Shown one piece after another: positions 1 through 9,657 of a stretch of DNA of 64,000 nucleotides. Positions within the stretch are counted from its first letter, which is position 1; every line of letters begins with the position of its first letter. Made by a program: the position numbers and the translations under genes. The stretch lies in the NCBI RefSeq assembly GCF_001420715.1, contig NZ_LJJC01000004.1:1611678-1675677 (forward strand), written 5' to 3'. Below the pieces are notes generated by a model that was given only the letters and a program-made list of their open reading frames with translations, was not told the origin of the DNA and did no database searches. This DNA is from Heyndrickxia shackletonii (GTDB lineage Bacteria; Bacillota; Bacilli; Bacillales; Bacillaceae_C).

Positions 1-681
1 GAAACGATAAATGTTCTAATTGAAGAAAAGGAAGTTCCGCTTGATAAACAGGAGCACTATGAAAAACTTCTTCAATTTAGTGAAAAAAGGTCTGGAATCG
101 AAATAGAGGATTTTGTAACCAAAAATGAAAACAAAGCTATTCTTACTTCAAATGATATACAAGAACAAATAATGGAAATTGCAGCGTTAATGAATGTGAA
201 CATTCAACCATATAGGAATGAATTAACAAGGTATCTTAATGATTCTAAGCAGCATCCATTTGTTCAAACCATGATTCTTAATCTCTTCAAAGAACATGGA
301 ATAGAGAAAAAAGTAACGATTGAAAAGTTTCATTATAAAGAAACGGTAATACCTACTCAGCTAGATCCACTGTTTGAAACGCCATTTTATATGGAAATAA
401 TAGACGAGTTGCAAAAAAATATGGCACAGAAAAATCCATCACTCTATGAACAAATCAAATCAATATTGGATAAGCACTTTTTTTTGTTATATCCTTTTGA
501 ACTAGAACCCCCTTATGTCAAATTGTGGATGGCTGGGTATCACTTATTAGGGCAGGAGCTATATGGAGAATCGATCAAAATTGATAAGATATGTGAGTAT
601 TATCAAATTAACAAGGCAGATTTAAATAACTGTCTGGAATTTCTTCATCAACTTGAAGAAATTTCTTTACCTATTCTATAG
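1..681 (+). CDS. YsoA-like protein, C-terminal part (5' end outside window)
   Basis: The frame is open from base 1 and ends at a TAG at 679-681, so this is the C-terminal ~226 residues of a longer protein. The visible part is hydrophilic, rich in Glu/Lys and aromatic residues, has no membrane segment or obvious catalytic motif, and looks mostly helical. In B. subtilis the gene directly upstream of tig is ysoA, a tetratricopeptide-repeat protein of unknown role. Position and the helical look suggest the same gene here, but no clear TPR unit can be read in this fragment. The identification rests on synteny. The function is unknown. Confidence 0.6.
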   Translation, partial: ETINVLIEEKEVPLDKQEHYEKLLQFSEKRSGIEIEDFVTKNENKAILTSNDIQEQIMEIAALMNVNIQPYRNELTRYLNDSKQHPFVQTMILNLFKEHGIEKKVTIEKFHYKETVIPTQLDPLFETPFYMEIIDELQKNMAQKNPSLYEQIKSILDKHFFLLYPFELEPPYVKLWMAGYHLLGQELYGESIKIDKICEYYQINKADLNNCLEFLHQLEEISLPIL

Positions 682-688
682 GTCTATA

Positions 689-716
689 TTGAAACAACTG
701 AAACCTATGTTATAAT
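689..716 (+). promoter_or_regulatory. Sigma-A-type promoter of tig
   Basis: TTGAAA at 689-694 and TATAAT at 711-716 are 16 bases apart, and the -10 is preceded by TG (extended -10). This would start tig mRNA near base 723, giving a leader of about 130 bases before the tig start codon. Confidence 0.7.
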
Positions 717-851
717 GTAATGGTTGTATTGTATATTATTCAACATCTTTCTTTTTTCTATTTTAAAAAAATGGATAGGGTTAACCTGCGAAAGTAGCTT
801 ATCTATTGAAACCAATTATTTTATCAAATATAGATTGTTGGAGGGAAAGGT

Positions 852-2138
852 ATGTCAGCAAAATGGGAAAAGCAAGAAGGGAATCAAGGAATTCTTACTA
901 TTGAAGTTGATGTAGAAACAGTAAATAAAGGATTAGATGCTGCATTCAAAAAAGTAGTAAAACAAGTGAATATTCCAGGATTCCGTAAAGGAAAAATGCC
1001 ACGCAGTTTATTTGAAAAACGTTTCGGTGTAGAATCACTATACCAAGATGCTCTTGATATTATTCTTCCAGATGCATATGCGAATGCAATTGAAGAAACA
1101 GGAATTTTCCCTGTTGATCGCCCTGAGATTGATATTGAGCAAATGGAAAAAGGAAAAGAATTAATTATTAAGGCTACTGTTACTGTAAAACCAGAAGTTA
1201 AGCTTGGCGAATACAAAGGCTTAGAAGTTGAAAAACAAGATACGGAAGTAACAGATGAAGATGTTGAAAATGAATTAAAAACTCTTCAAGAACGTCAAGC
1301 TGAATTAGTTATTAAAGAAGATGGAACTGCAGAAAACGGTGATACAGTTGTTATCGATTTCGAAGGTTTCGTAGACGGTGAAGCATTTGAAGGCGGAAAA
1401 GCTGAAAATTACTCATTAGAACTTGGTTCAGGAAGCTTCATTCCAGGATTTGAAGAACAATTAGTAGGTACAAAAGCTGGAGAAGAAAAAGACGTAGAAG
1501 TAACGTTCCCAGAAGAATATCATGCAGCAGAATTGGCTGGAAAGCCTGCTACATTTAAAGTGACTGTTCATGAAATTAAAGGGAAAGAACTTCCTGCTTT
1601 AGATGATGAATTTGCAAAAGATGTAGACGATGAAGTAGAAACATTAGCTGATCTTAAAGAAAAAACAAAGAAAAGATTAGTTGAATCTAAAGAACATCAA
1701 GCAAAACATGCTTTAGAAGATGCTGTCGTTGAAAAAGCTGCTGCCAACGCAGAAATCGATATACCTGAAGCAATGATTAACACGGAAGTAGATCGCATGG
1801 TTCAAGAGTTTGGACAACGTCTACAAATGCAAGGAATGAATCTTGAATTATACTTCCAATTCTCTGGTCAAGATGAAGATCAACTCCGTGCTCAAATGAA
1901 AGAAGATGCAGAAAAACGTGTTAGAATTAATTTAACCCTTGAAGCAATCGCTGATGCGGAGAATATCGAAGTTTCTGATGAAGAAGCAGAAGAAGAAATT
2001 AACAAAATGACAGAAATGTATAATATGTCTGCAGAAGCTATAAAAAATGCAATTGGCGGGTTAGATACAGTGAAAAACGATGTAAGAATTCGTAAAGCTG
2101 TTGAGTTTCTTGTCGAAAATGCAAAAACTGCTGCATAA
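852..2138 (+). CDS. tig: Trigger factor (ribosome-associated chaperone and prolyl isomerase)
   Basis: This 428-residue protein matches trigger factor in length and order. The N-terminal ribosome-binding domain carries the signature GFRKGKMP (about residues 42-49), which docks on L23 at the exit tunnel. A central FKBP-type prolyl isomerase domain follows (about 150-240; [17 protein letters not shown]). The C-terminal helical chaperone domain is very acidic. The start ATG follows GGAGGG at 841-846 with good spacing. The gene has its own promoter and its own terminator, so it is probably monocistronic. It helps fold nascent cytosolic proteins and stands next to the ClpX/Lon protease genes as in B. 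subtilis. Confidence 0.97.
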   Translation: MSAKWEKQEGNQGILTIEVDVETVNKGLDAAFKKVVKQVNIPGFRKGKMPRSLFEKRFGVESLYQDALDIILPDAYANAIEETGIFPVDRPEIDIEQMEKGKELIIKATVTVKPEVKLGEYKGLEVEKQDTEVTDEDVENELKTLQERQAELVIKEDGTAENGDTVVIDFEGFVDGEAFEGGKAENYSLELGSGSFIPGFEEQLVGTKAGEEKDVEVTFPEEYHAAELAGKPATFKVTVHEIKGKELPALDDEFAKDVDDEVETLADLKEKTKKRLVESKEHQAKHALEDAVVEKAAANAEIDIPEAMINTEVDRMVQEFGQRLQMQGMNLELYFQFSGQDEDQLRAQMKEDAEKRVRINLTLEAIADAENIEVSDEEAEEEINKMTEMYNMSAEAIKNAIGGLDTVKNDVRIRKAVEFLVENAKTAA

Positions 2139-2183
2139 AATTGGTCCATAAAAAATAAAAATAAAGTACCATAGGTAACAAAA

Positions 2184-2219
2184 AAACAAGGCGCGAAATC
2201 ACTCGTGCCTTGTTTTATA
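2184..2219 (+). terminator. Intrinsic terminator of tig
   Basis: A 13-bp stem (2184-2196 pairing with 2203-2215, one G-U pair) closes a 6-base loop and runs into a T-rich tail, 45 bases after the tig stop. Confidence 0.85.
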
Positions 2220-2589
2220 CAAACCAATATAGTATATAACATAAGAAATTACAGATAAAAATATTTACATAACCGAATATAAAGTATTATTTCAGGAAAA
2301 TCTGGAGTAAGTAGGATTTTTGCTTCTTGGTGGCGAATAATAATTAAATAAGATTTATCATTTCCTGTCTTACATAAAAATATGATACAATGCAATACAT
2401 AACTATTTTGCCTTCAAGTGAAGCGCAAAACAAAAACGTTACATATTTGAGCGTGAATATTGGTTAAGCTGTTTGCTAAGATTTTAAGAAATAGGAAATA
2501 TGTGTAGTCCAATCATTTTCTCATTGCAAGGAAATACTAAGCAATACGCATATTATAACTTACTGCGATAAATTAAGGGGTGAAAATCA
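2220..2589 (+). other. Long tig-clpX intergenic region (clpX leader)
   Basis: This 370-base AT-rich stretch has no convincing gene. TATGATACAAT at 2381-2391 is a possible -10 region but no good -35 is paired with it. Small hairpins can be drawn (for example CTTCAAGTGAAG at 2412-2423), but none matches a known riboswitch. I see no CtsR-type direct repeat. It probably holds the clpX promoter and a long leader. Confidence 0.4.
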
Positions 2590-3852
2590 TTGTTCAAATT
2601 CAACGATGAAAAGCAACAATTAAAATGTTCTTTCTGTGGTAAAACACAAGATCAGGTCCGTAAATTAGTTGCTGGACCAGGAGTATATATTTGTGACGAA
2701 TGTATTGAGCTATGTACAGAAATCGTGGAAGAAGAGCTTGGTACAGAAGAAGAAGTAGAATACAAAGATATTCCGAAACCAATGGAAATAAGAGAAATAT
2801 TGAAGGAATATGTTATAGGACAGGATAAAGCAAAAAAATCTCTTGCAGTAGCTGTTTATAATCATTACAAACGCATTAATTCTAATAGTAAAATTGATGA
2901 TGTTGAAATTGCCAAAAGTAATATTTGTTTAATTGGGCCTACCGGAAGCGGAAAAACATTGCTCGCACAAACATTGGCTAGAATTCTTAATGTGCCATTT
3001 GCCATCGCAGATGCGACATCTCTTACTGAGGCTGGATATGTTGGAGAAGATGTAGAAAACATTCTTTTAAAATTAATTCAAGCTGCAGACTATGATGTTG
3101 AAAAGGCGGAAAAAGGCATTATTTATATTGATGAAATTGATAAAATTGCTCGTAAATCTGAAAACCCGTCTATTACGAGAGATGTTTCAGGTGAGGGTGT
3201 TCAACAGGCATTGTTGAAAATTTTGGAAGGAACTGTTGCAAGTGTGCCGCCTCAAGGTGGAAGAAAGCATCCTCATCAAGAGTTTATTCAAATTGATACG
3301 ACAAATATCTTATTTATTTGTGGTGGTGCTTTTGATGGCATTGAACAAATTATTAAGCGACGTCTTGGGCAAAAGGTTATTGGTTTTGGCGGTGAAACAA
3401 AACAGCAGGATATTGAAGAAAAAGCATTATTATCAAAGGTTTTACCAGAAGATTTACTTCGCTTTGGCTTAATTCCTGAATTTATCGGCCGTTTGCCAAT
3501 TATTGCAAGCTTGGAGCCGTTAGACGAAGAAGCATTAATTGATATTTTAACAAAACCAAAAAATGCATTAGTCAAGCAATACAAAAAAATGCTTGAACTT
3601 GACAATGTTGAGCTTGAATTCGATGAAGAAGCATTAGTTGAGATTGCCAAAAAAGCAATTGAGAGAAAGACCGGTGCACGTGGACTTCGTTCCATTATTG
3701 AAACAATCATGCTTGATGTCATGTTTGATCTACCATCAAGAGAAGACATTAAAAAATGTATTATTACAAAGGAAGCAGTTCTTAACAATGAACCTCCAAA
3801 GGTTGTCTTAGAAGATGGTACTGTTATGTTAGGAAATGAAAAATCTGCATAA
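2590..3852 (+). CDS. clpX: ClpX, ATPase subunit of the ClpXP protease
   Basis: This is a 420-residue AAA+ unfoldase that recognises substrates and feeds them to the ClpP peptidase in the cytosol. The N-terminal zinc-binding domain has two CxxC pairs (CSFC, CDEC). It is followed by a Walker A GPTGSGKT (about residues 117-124), Walker [10 protein letters not shown], and the IGF tripeptide in KVIGFGGE, the loop that docks on ClpP. The start is a TTG at 2590, chosen because AAGGGG at 2575-2580 sits just upstream and the protein then begins [16 protein letters not shown] as in other Bacillus ClpX. Length is normal for the family. clpP is not in the window. Confidence 0.97.
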   Translation: MFKFNDEKQQLKCSFCGKTQDQVRKLVAGPGVYICDECIELCTEIVEEELGTEEEVEYKDIPKPMEIREILKEYVIGQDKAKKSLAVAVYNHYKRINSNSKIDDVEIAKSNICLIGPTGSGKTLLAQTLARILNVPFAIADATSLTEAGYVGEDVENILLKLIQAADYDVEKAEKGIIYIDEIDKIARKSENPSITRDVSGEGVQQALLKILEGTVASVPPQGGRKHPHQEFIQIDTTNILFICGGAFDGIEQIIKRRLGQKVIGFGGETKQQDIEEKALLSKVLPEDLLRFGLIPEFIGRLPIIASLEPLDEEALIDILTKPKNALVKQYKKMLELDNVELEFDEEALVEIAKKAIERKTGARGLRSIIETIMLDVMFDLPSREDIKKCIITKEAVLNNEPPKVVLEDGTVMLGNEKSA

Positions 3853-3858
3853 ATAAGT

Positions 3859-3903
3859 GGAAGCGCCTTGCCCATCGCTGGCCGATAGGCGCTGGAACTA
3901 GAC
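3859..3903 (-). repeat. Short dispersed intergenic repeat, copy 1
   Basis: About 45 bases beginning GGAAGCGCCTTG and ending GGCGCTGGAACTAGACA. It reads in reverse as a TGTCTAG...GCGCTTCC element. A second copy lies at 51824-51870 with roughly 80% identity. The ends GCGCC/GGCGC can pair. This is a short form of a repeat seen between genes in many Bacillus genomes. Confidence 0.75.
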
Positions 3904-3905
3904 AG

Positions 3906-3946
3906 AAAAACTAGTCGAGATACATATCTTGACTAGTTTTTTTTAT
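3906..3946 (+). terminator. Intrinsic terminator of clpX
   Basis: AAAACTAGTC (3907-3916) pairs with GACTAGTTTT (3931-3940) across a 14-base loop, followed by a run of T. Confidence 0.85.
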
Positions 3947-4064
3947 TCTTATGACAAAATTTAGCGAACAAAAAATGGTTTATTCCCTTAAAGTCACGGA
4001 GATACTAGCATATATAATATTTCTTTAAGCAATTTATAGAAATTTGTGTCTTGGAGGGAATACA

Positions 4065-5732
4065 ATGAGCTGGACTGGGATAGCATTATTAATTCAATTA
4101 TTTTTTGGGATTATTATAGGACTTTATTTCTGGAACCTATTGAAAAGTCAAAAGACCCAAAAGATATCCATTGATAGAGAATCTAGAAAAGAAATGGACC
4201 AGCTTCGTAAAATGCGGGCTGTTTCTTTAACAGAACCGCTGGCAGAACGGGTACGGCCATCAACCTTTGATGATATTGTGGGACAAGAGGATGGCATTAA
4301 AGCACTTAAAGCAGCATTATGCGGTCCAAATCCCCAACATGTTATTATTTACGGTCCGCCTGGAGTTGGCAAAACTGCTGCAGCTCGTCTCGTTTTACAA
4401 GAGGCAAAGAAAAATGAAAAATCACCTTTTAAGCAAAGCGCAGTCTTTGTTGAACTAGATGCAACTACTGCACGATTTGATGAACGCGGAATTGCCGATC
4501 CGTTAATTGGATCTGTCCATGACCCAATTTATCAGGGGGCGGGTGCAATGGGGCAAGCAGGTATTCCACAGCCAAAACAAGGGGCAGTAACAAATGCCCA
4601 TGGCGGCGTTTTATTTATTGATGAAATTGGAGAATTACATCCCATACAAATGAATAAATTACTAAAGGTATTAGAGGATAGAAAAGTATTTCTTGACAGC
4701 GCCTATTATAGTGCAGAAAATACACAAATTCCTTCCCATATTCATGATATTTTCCAAAATGGATTACCTGCCGATTTTCGTTTAATTGGAGCAACTACCA
4801 GGACTCCTAATGAAATACCACCAGCAATCCGATCACGATGTATGGAGGTTTTTTTTAGGGAACTGGATCAGGATGAAATCATTACGGTAGCCAATAAAGC
4901 TGCAAAAAAGGTGAATATTTCTATTTCAGAAAATGGTCTTGGAGTATTATCATCTTATGCAAGAAATGGCCGGGAAGCTGTAAATATGGTACAAATTGCA
5001 GCTGGAATCGCAATTCAAGAAGATAGATTGCATATTTTAGATGAGGATATTGAATGGGTAATTCAGTCTAGTCAACTTACACCGAGATTAGAAAAAAGAA
5101 TCAGCGATCTATCAAAAGTTGGTTTAGTTAATGGTTTAGCCGTAACCGGGCCAAATAGCGGTATTCTTCTTGAAATAGAAGTTACGGTAATCCCAGCAAA
5201 AGATAAAGGTAGCACTAATATAACTGGGATAGTGGAAGAAGAAAGTATTGGCGGACAAGGAAAACAAGTAAGAAGAAAAAGTATGGCAAGAGGTTCCATT
5301 GAAAATGTTATTACGGTTTTGAAAACAATGGGAGTTCCTGCGGATCAATATGATATTCATGTTAATTTTCCTGGAGGGATTCCCATTGATGGGCCGTCTG
5401 CGGGAATTGCTATGGCAACTGGCATATACTCTGCCATCTATAAAATTCCCGTCAATAACTCCATCGCTATGACTGGTGAAATCTCCATTCATGGGAATGT
5501 AAAGCCAATTGGTGGGGTAGTGGCAAAGGTTAAGGCAGCAAGACAGTCAGGTGCCAGTACCGTCATTATTCCTGCGGAAAACATGCAATCGATATTTCAT
5601 GATATGGAAGGGATAACGGTTATTCCGGTTACAAAGTTAGAGGAAGTTTTAAACTTGGCATTAATAGACCGATTCGAAAAAGAAGCACAGTTCCCACCCT
5701 CTTTGGAACAAATGGGTAAAAAAAGCGTATAA
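4065..5732 (+). CDS. lonB: LonB, membrane-anchored Lon-type ATP-dependent protease
   Basis: This 555-residue protein carries one N-terminal membrane segment (about residues 5-25), an AAA+ module with Walker A GPPGVGKT and Walker B VLFIDEIGEL, and a C-terminal Lon protease domain. The catalytic serine lies in DGPSAGI and the catalytic lysine in GGVVAKVKAA. It lacks the large N-terminal substrate domain of LonA. In B. subtilis LonB acts in the forespore under sigma-F. The ATG at 4065 is preceded by TTGGAGGGAA at 4051-4060. The TTG at 4044 lies upstream of that ribosome site and is rejected. The neighbours clpX and lonA match the usual order. Confidence 0.95.
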   Translation: MSWTGIALLIQLFFGIIIGLYFWNLLKSQKTQKISIDRESRKEMDQLRKMRAVSLTEPLAERVRPSTFDDIVGQEDGIKALKAALCGPNPQHVIIYGPPGVGKTAAARLVLQEAKKNEKSPFKQSAVFVELDATTARFDERGIADPLIGSVHDPIYQGAGAMGQAGIPQPKQGAVTNAHGGVLFIDEIGELHPIQMNKLLKVLEDRKVFLDSAYYSAENTQIPSHIHDIFQNGLPADFRLIGATTRTPNEIPPAIRSRCMEVFFRELDQDEIITVANKAAKKVNISISENGLGVLSSYARNGREAVNMVQIAAGIAIQEDRLHILDEDIEWVIQSSQLTPRLEKRISDLSKVGLVNGLAVTGPNSGILLEIEVTVIPAKDKGSTNITGIVEEESIGGQGKQVRRKSMARGSIENVITVLKTMGVPADQYDIHVNFPGGIPIDGPSAGIAMATGIYSAIYKIPVNNSIAMTGEISIHGNVKPIGGVVAKVKAARQSGASTVIIPAENMQSIFHDMEGITVIPVTKLEEVLNLALIDRFEKEAQFPPSLEQMGKKSV

Positions 5733-5787
5733 TTTTTAAATGAACGTGACTGTAGAGCATTGTGATTCATATAATGAAATGTTAAGG

Positions 5788-5815
5788 AAAATCGGCCTTA
5801 GATGCCGATTTTTTT
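5788..5815 (+). terminator. Intrinsic terminator of lonB
   Basis: AAAATCGGC (5788-5796) pairs with GCCGATTTT (5804-5812) over a 7-base loop, followed by T residues. Confidence 0.9.
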
Positions 5816-6017
5816 CATAAATTCCGTAATATATTTAATACTAGTAAAGGGAAACACATTATTGGAATCTGGATCAAATGAAAAATGAAAAAATGTTCGT
5901 TTTTAAGTATTCTCGTAAATGGACACTTTCAGGCAAATACGATAGAATTGTTAAAAGATTCATCAGGAAATGACACTAATACTCCTGATAATAGTTACTT
6001 TTTTGGAGGTGCACAAT

Positions 6018-8342
6018 TTGACAAAGAAAAAAGAACACACGGTTCCTCTGCTTCCATTAAGAGGATTGCTAGTGTACCCAACGATGGTTCTTCATTTGGA
6101 TGTCGGACGTGATCATTCGGTTCAGGCATTAGAAGAAGCCATGATGAATGACCATTTAATTTTCTTGACTACTCAAAAAGATGAAACGATAGATGAACCG
6201 GTTGAAGACGATCTTTTCCAAGTAGGGACTTTAACGAAAGTGAAACAAATGTTGAAGTTACCTAATGGGACGATTCGTGTTTTAGTCGAGGGTCTTGATC
6301 GTGCCAAAATAGACAAATTTTATGATATGGACCGTTACTATGCAGTAGCATTGCAAATCTTACAGCAGTCTGAAGAAAAAGATGCTGAAACAGAAGCCTT
6401 AACAAGAACTCTCCTAGATTATTTCGAACAATACATAAAATTATCGAAAAAAATATCTGCTGAAACATTTGCGACTGTGTCGGATATTGAGGAACCCGGA
6501 AGAATGGCTGACATAATTGCTTCTCATTTGCCATTAAAGCTTTCGCAGAAACAATCCATTTTGGAAACAATCGATATTAAGGAAAGATTAAATATCGTCA
6601 TCCAAATTATTAATAATGAGAAGGAAGTCCTTAACCTTGAAAAACGAATTGGACAAAGAGTTAAAAAGTCCATGGAACGTACACAAAAAGAATATTATTT
6701 GAGGGAACAAATGAAGGCAATCCAAAAGGAACTTGGAGATAAAGAAGGTAAAACTGGTGAGATTGCCGATTTAACGGAAAGAATAGAAGAAGCGGGAATG
6801 CCTGAACATGTCAAAAAAACGGCATTAAATGAATTGGATAGGTATGAAAAGGTGCCATCCAGTTCCGCAGAAAGCTCTGTCATTCGAAATTATGTTGAAT
6901 GGCTAATCGCATTGCCATGGACAAACGCAACAGAAGATGATCTTAATATTACAAAAGCAGAACAAATTTTAGACCGTGAGCATTATGGATTAGAGAAAGT
7001 AAAGGAAAGAGTATTAGAATATCTCGCTGTTCAGAAACTTACAGAGTCATTACGTGGTCCTATCCTTTGTTTAGCAGGTCCTCCTGGAGTAGGAAAGACA
7101 AGTTTGGCAAGATCTATAGCGGAATCTCTAGGAAGAAATTTTGTACGTGTTTCACTTGGCGGTGTAAGAGATGAATCGGAAATCAGGGGTCATAGAAGAA
7201 CTTATGTAGGAGCTATGCCTGGAAGAATCATTCAAGGAATGAAAAAAGCAGGTACGATTAATCCGGTCTTTTTATTGGATGAAATTGATAAAATGTCTAA
7301 TGACTTCCGTGGTGATCCATCTGCAGCAATGCTCGAAGTATTGGATCCTGAGCAAAATCATAGCTTTAGCGATCACTATATTGAAGAAACTTATGACTTA
7401 TCGAAGGTTATGTTTATTACGACAGCGAATGATCTAGGTTCCATCCCTGGCCCATTACGAGATCGTATGGAGATTATTTCAATTGCTGGTTACACAGAAT
7501 TAGAAAAAATCCATATTGCCAAGGACCATCTGCTTCCGAAACAGATGAAGGAACATGGTCTAACGAAGGGGCAATTACAAATTCGTGATGAGAGTATCCA
7601 GACAATTGTTCGTTATTATACTAGGGAAGCAGGGGTTCGCAGCCTTGAAAGAGAACTAGCAACTATTTGTAGAAAAACGGCAAAGATTATTGTCTCTTCC
7701 GATCGAAAACGAGTCATTGTTACAGATAAAAATTTAGAAGAATTTTTAGGAAAGAAAAGGTTCCGGTATGGGCAAGCAGAGCTTGAAGATCAAGTCGGGG
7801 TTGCTACTGGTCTGGCATATACAACTGTCGGAGGAGATACGTTGCAAATCGAAGTCTCCCTATCCCCTGGCAAAGGCAAACTTGTCTTAACAGGAAAATT
7901 AGGGGATGTCATGAAAGAATCCGCCCAAACAGCTTTTAGCTTTGTAAGGTCCAAGGCGAAGGATTTGGAGCTCGAGGAGGATTTTCATGAACATTATGAT
8001 ATTCATATCCATGTTCCAGAGGGAGCAGTACCAAAGGATGGACCTTCTGCAGGGATTACAATAGCCACTGCGTTAGTCTCCGCCTTAACTGGGAAAGCTG
8101 TACGAAAGGAAGTTGGAATGACTGGAGAAATAACATTACGTGGACGTGTTCTGCCAATCGGTGGTCTTAAAGAAAAATCATTAGGTGCACATCGGGCAGG
8201 ATTGACCAAAATTATTATTCCAAAGGACAACGAGAAAGATCTAGATGATATTCCGGAAAGTGTGCGCAATGATTTGGAATTCTTCCCTGTTATTCATGCA
8301 GACGAAGTACTTAATATCGCATTAGCAGGTGATGGTAAATGA
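6018..8342 (+). CDS. lonA: LonA ATP-dependent protease
   Basis: This is a 774-residue cytosolic protease, the same length as B. subtilis LonA. It has the N-terminal substrate-binding LAN domain ([13 protein letters not shown] start), a coiled-coil stretch, an AAA+ module with Walker A GPPGVGKT and Walker [10 protein letters not shown], and a C-terminal Ser-Lys protease domain (catalytic Ser in KDGPSAGIT, Lys in [10 protein letters not shown]). It degrades misfolded and regulatory proteins. The start is a TTG at 6018, because GGAGGT at 6005-6010 precedes it. The upstream in-frame start at 5970 has no ribosome site. The stop overlaps the engB start (ATGA), so the two genes are translationally coupled. 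Confidence 0.96.
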   Translation: MTKKKEHTVPLLPLRGLLVYPTMVLHLDVGRDHSVQALEEAMMNDHLIFLTTQKDETIDEPVEDDLFQVGTLTKVKQMLKLPNGTIRVLVEGLDRAKIDKFYDMDRYYAVALQILQQSEEKDAETEALTRTLLDYFEQYIKLSKKISAETFATVSDIEEPGRMADIIASHLPLKLSQKQSILETIDIKERLNIVIQIINNEKEVLNLEKRIGQRVKKSMERTQKEYYLREQMKAIQKELGDKEGKTGEIADLTERIEEAGMPEHVKKTALNELDRYEKVPSSSAESSVIRNYVEWLIALPWTNATEDDLNITKAEQILDREHYGLEKVKERVLEYLAVQKLTESLRGPILCLAGPPGVGKTSLARSIAESLGRNFVRVSLGGVRDESEIRGHRRTYVGAMPGRIIQGMKKAGTINPVFLLDEIDKMSNDFRGDPSAAMLEVLDPEQNHSFSDHYIEETYDLSKVMFITTANDLGSIPGPLRDRMEIISIAGYTELEKIHIAKDHLLPKQMKEHGLTKGQLQIRDESIQTIVRYYTREAGVRSLERELATICRKTAKIIVSSDRKRVIVTDKNLEEFLGKKRFRYGQAELEDQVGVATGLAYTTVGGDTLQIEVSLSPGKGKLVLTGKLGDVMKESAQTAFSFVRSKAKDLELEEDFHEHYDIHIHVPEGAVPKDGPSAGITIATALVSALTGKAVRKEVGMTGEITLRGRVLPIGGLKEKSLGAHRAGLTKIIIPKDNEKDLDDIPESVRNDLEFFPVIHADEVLNIALAGDGK

Positions 8343-8920
8343 AAGTAAATAATGCTGAAATTGTAATTAGCGCTGTAAAACCGGAACAATATCCAGATAG
8401 TTCGTTACCTGAGTTTGCCCTTGCAGGAAGATCAAATGTCGGAAAATCATCTTTTATCAATAAAATGCTGAACAGAAAAGCATTGGCAAGGATATCGTCA
8501 AAGCCAGGTAAAACGCAAACTTTAAATTTTTATATCATTGAGGATTCCCTTTATTTTGTTGATGTTCCCGGCTATGGATATGCTAAAGTATCGAAGACGG
8601 AACGTGCTGCGTGGGGGAAAATGATTGAAACATATATTACAACAAGGAAGCAATTAAAAGCCGTTATTCTAATCGTAGACTTGCGACATCCTCCATCTGC
8701 TGATGATAGAATGATGTATGACTTTTTAAAGCATTATCAAATTCCTTGTATTGTTATCGCCACGAAAGCAGATAAAATTCCAAAAGGAAAATGGCAAAAA
8801 CATTTGAAAATAACGAAGGAAACTCTTGAATTTGATCCACATGATGACATCATCATTTTTTCATCTGAAACGGGTGAAGGAAAAGATGCCGCATGGCAGG
8901 CCATTAGCAGAAAAATGTAA
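8339..8920 (+). CDS. engB: EngB/YsxC, ribosome-assembly GTPase
   Basis: This 193-residue single-domain TRAFAC GTPase takes part in late assembly of the 50S subunit and is essential in B. subtilis. The motifs are G1 GRSNVGKS, G3 DVPGYG and G4 TKAD, with the switch T in KPGKTQT. The length is normal. Its ATG overlaps the lonA stop by four bases, the usual lonA-engB arrangement. It is the last gene of this unit, ending at a hairpin terminator shared with the convergent gene. Confidence 0.97.
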   Translation: MKVNNAEIVISAVKPEQYPDSSLPEFALAGRSNVGKSSFINKMLNRKALARISSKPGKTQTLNFYIIEDSLYFVDVPGYGYAKVSKTERAAWGKMIETYITTRKQLKAVILIVDLRHPPSADDRMMYDFLKHYQIPCIVIATKADKIPKGKWQKHLKITKETLEFDPHDDIIIFSSETGEGKDAAWQAISRKM

Positions 8921-8944
8921 AAAACCCAGCAAACGCTGGGTTTT
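8921..8944. terminator. Bidirectional terminator between engB and the convergent membrane gene
   Basis: AAAACCCAGC (8921-8930) pairs with GCTGGGTTTT (8935-8944) with a short loop. Both strands give a T run after the stem. Confidence 0.9.
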
Positions 8945-9425
8945 ACTTTTTCTTAAACAGTAAGATTACCCCTATTACAATTAAGGCAACAGGGCTATAC
9001 TTCCAGATGGTGTTTACGCGGTTTTGCAATAGTCCAAGCGTCCCGATTACTTTATCATAGAAAAGAAGAATGATAGAGATAATAAGAAATAGCATGCCTT
9101 GAAAAAGACCATTTCGCGTTTTTTGGTACTGTAATAAAAAACCAAGTGAAATAATTAAGAGAAATATTCCCATATTATTTGGCCAAATAGAAAGTTTATG
9201 CCCAACATGAAAATGTAAACCAAAACCAGTGAAAATCACACCAGGCAAGATAGCCTCATAATTTTTCCCACTGTAGCCTTGAACTAAAAATGCAATTCCA
9301 ACGATTATGAAAAGAGAGGGCCATGTAATATATTCTTTAAATAATTCAAGGTGATTTTGGGAAAGATAAAAATAGAAACCAAAACCTAATAAAATTATTC
9401 CAGCAAATACTTTTTGATTTTTCAT
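8943..9425 (-). CDS. Small integral membrane protein, LiaI/LiaF N-terminal-like
   Basis: A 160-residue protein with about five hydrophobic segments covering most of its length. It ends in a short basic tail (FKKK). Repeated motifs of the type GIILLGFGFYFYL, WPSLFIIVGIAFL and ALIVIGVILLF resemble the LiaI-LiaF-like transmembrane region found in many Bacillus membrane proteins. The function is unknown. The start ATG at 9425 is chosen because AGTAGGA lies a few bases upstream. A seven-residue longer version is possible. It faces engB and is divergent from hemA. A Fur-box-like sequence lies about 30 bases upstream. Confidence 0.8.
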   Translation of the reverse strand: MKNQKVFAGIILLGFGFYFYLSQNHLELFKEYITWPSLFIIVGIAFLVQGYSGKNYEAILPGVIFTGFGLHFHVGHKLSIWPNNMGIFLLIISLGFLLQYQKTRNGLFQGMLFLIISIILLFYDKVIGTLGLLQNRVNTIWKYSPVALIVIGVILLFKKK

Positions 9426-9452
9426 ATATATCCTACTTTCAACCACTTTGCT

Positions 9453-9468
9453 TGATTATCATTATTAT
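9453..9468. promoter_or_regulatory. Possible Fur-box-like sequence
   Basis: On the minus strand AATAATGATAATCA matches 13 consecutive bases of the 19-bp classical Fur box. The second half does not match. It sits between the start of the minus-strand membrane gene and hemA. In AT-rich DNA such matches arise by chance. Confidence 0.3.
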
Positions 9469-9570
9469 TTTTGATACGGTACATAAGGAATCTTATTTTG
9501 AAATGTAAATTTATCATATCACAGTATTCATTTTCTTTTCACATTTTTTAAAGGCAACAAATTTGGTACA

Positions 9571-9579
9571 TGTTATAAT
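9571..9579 (+). promoter_or_regulatory. Extended -10 promoter of the hem operon
   Basis: TGTTATAAT at 9571-9579 is a perfect extended -10 element. No good -35 is seen 16-18 bases upstream. It overlaps a partial PerR-like sequence (TTATAATAGTAAT), noted because B. subtilis hemA is under PerR, but the match is weak. Confidence 0.55.
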
Positions 9580-9657
9580 AGTAATGGTATTTATATATGA
9601 ATCGAATTACTTATTTTAAATAATTTGTATGCTGGATGTAACGGGGGGTCTCAAATT

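Noticed and set aside
724-915. 63-residue open frame before tig
   Set aside because: It overlaps the tig start in another frame, has no ribosome site and lies in the tig leader. Not conserved-looking.
3288-3875. 195-residue minus-strand frame over clpX
   Set aside because: Shadow of clpX, with Ser/Ile/Phe-rich composition typical of antisense frames.
5136-5492. 118-residue minus-strand frame inside lonB
   Set aside because: It is a shadow of the coding strand; lonB is intact and well conserved there.
5885-6112. 75-residue frame before lonA
   Set aside because: It overlaps the lonA start in another frame and lacks a good ribosome site. The region is a leader with a small ATCAGGA/TCCTGAT inverted repeat.
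9571-9590. PerR box at the hem promoter
   Set aside because: Only about 10 of 14 positions fit the consensus, within an AT-rich -10 region. Not enough to report as a site.
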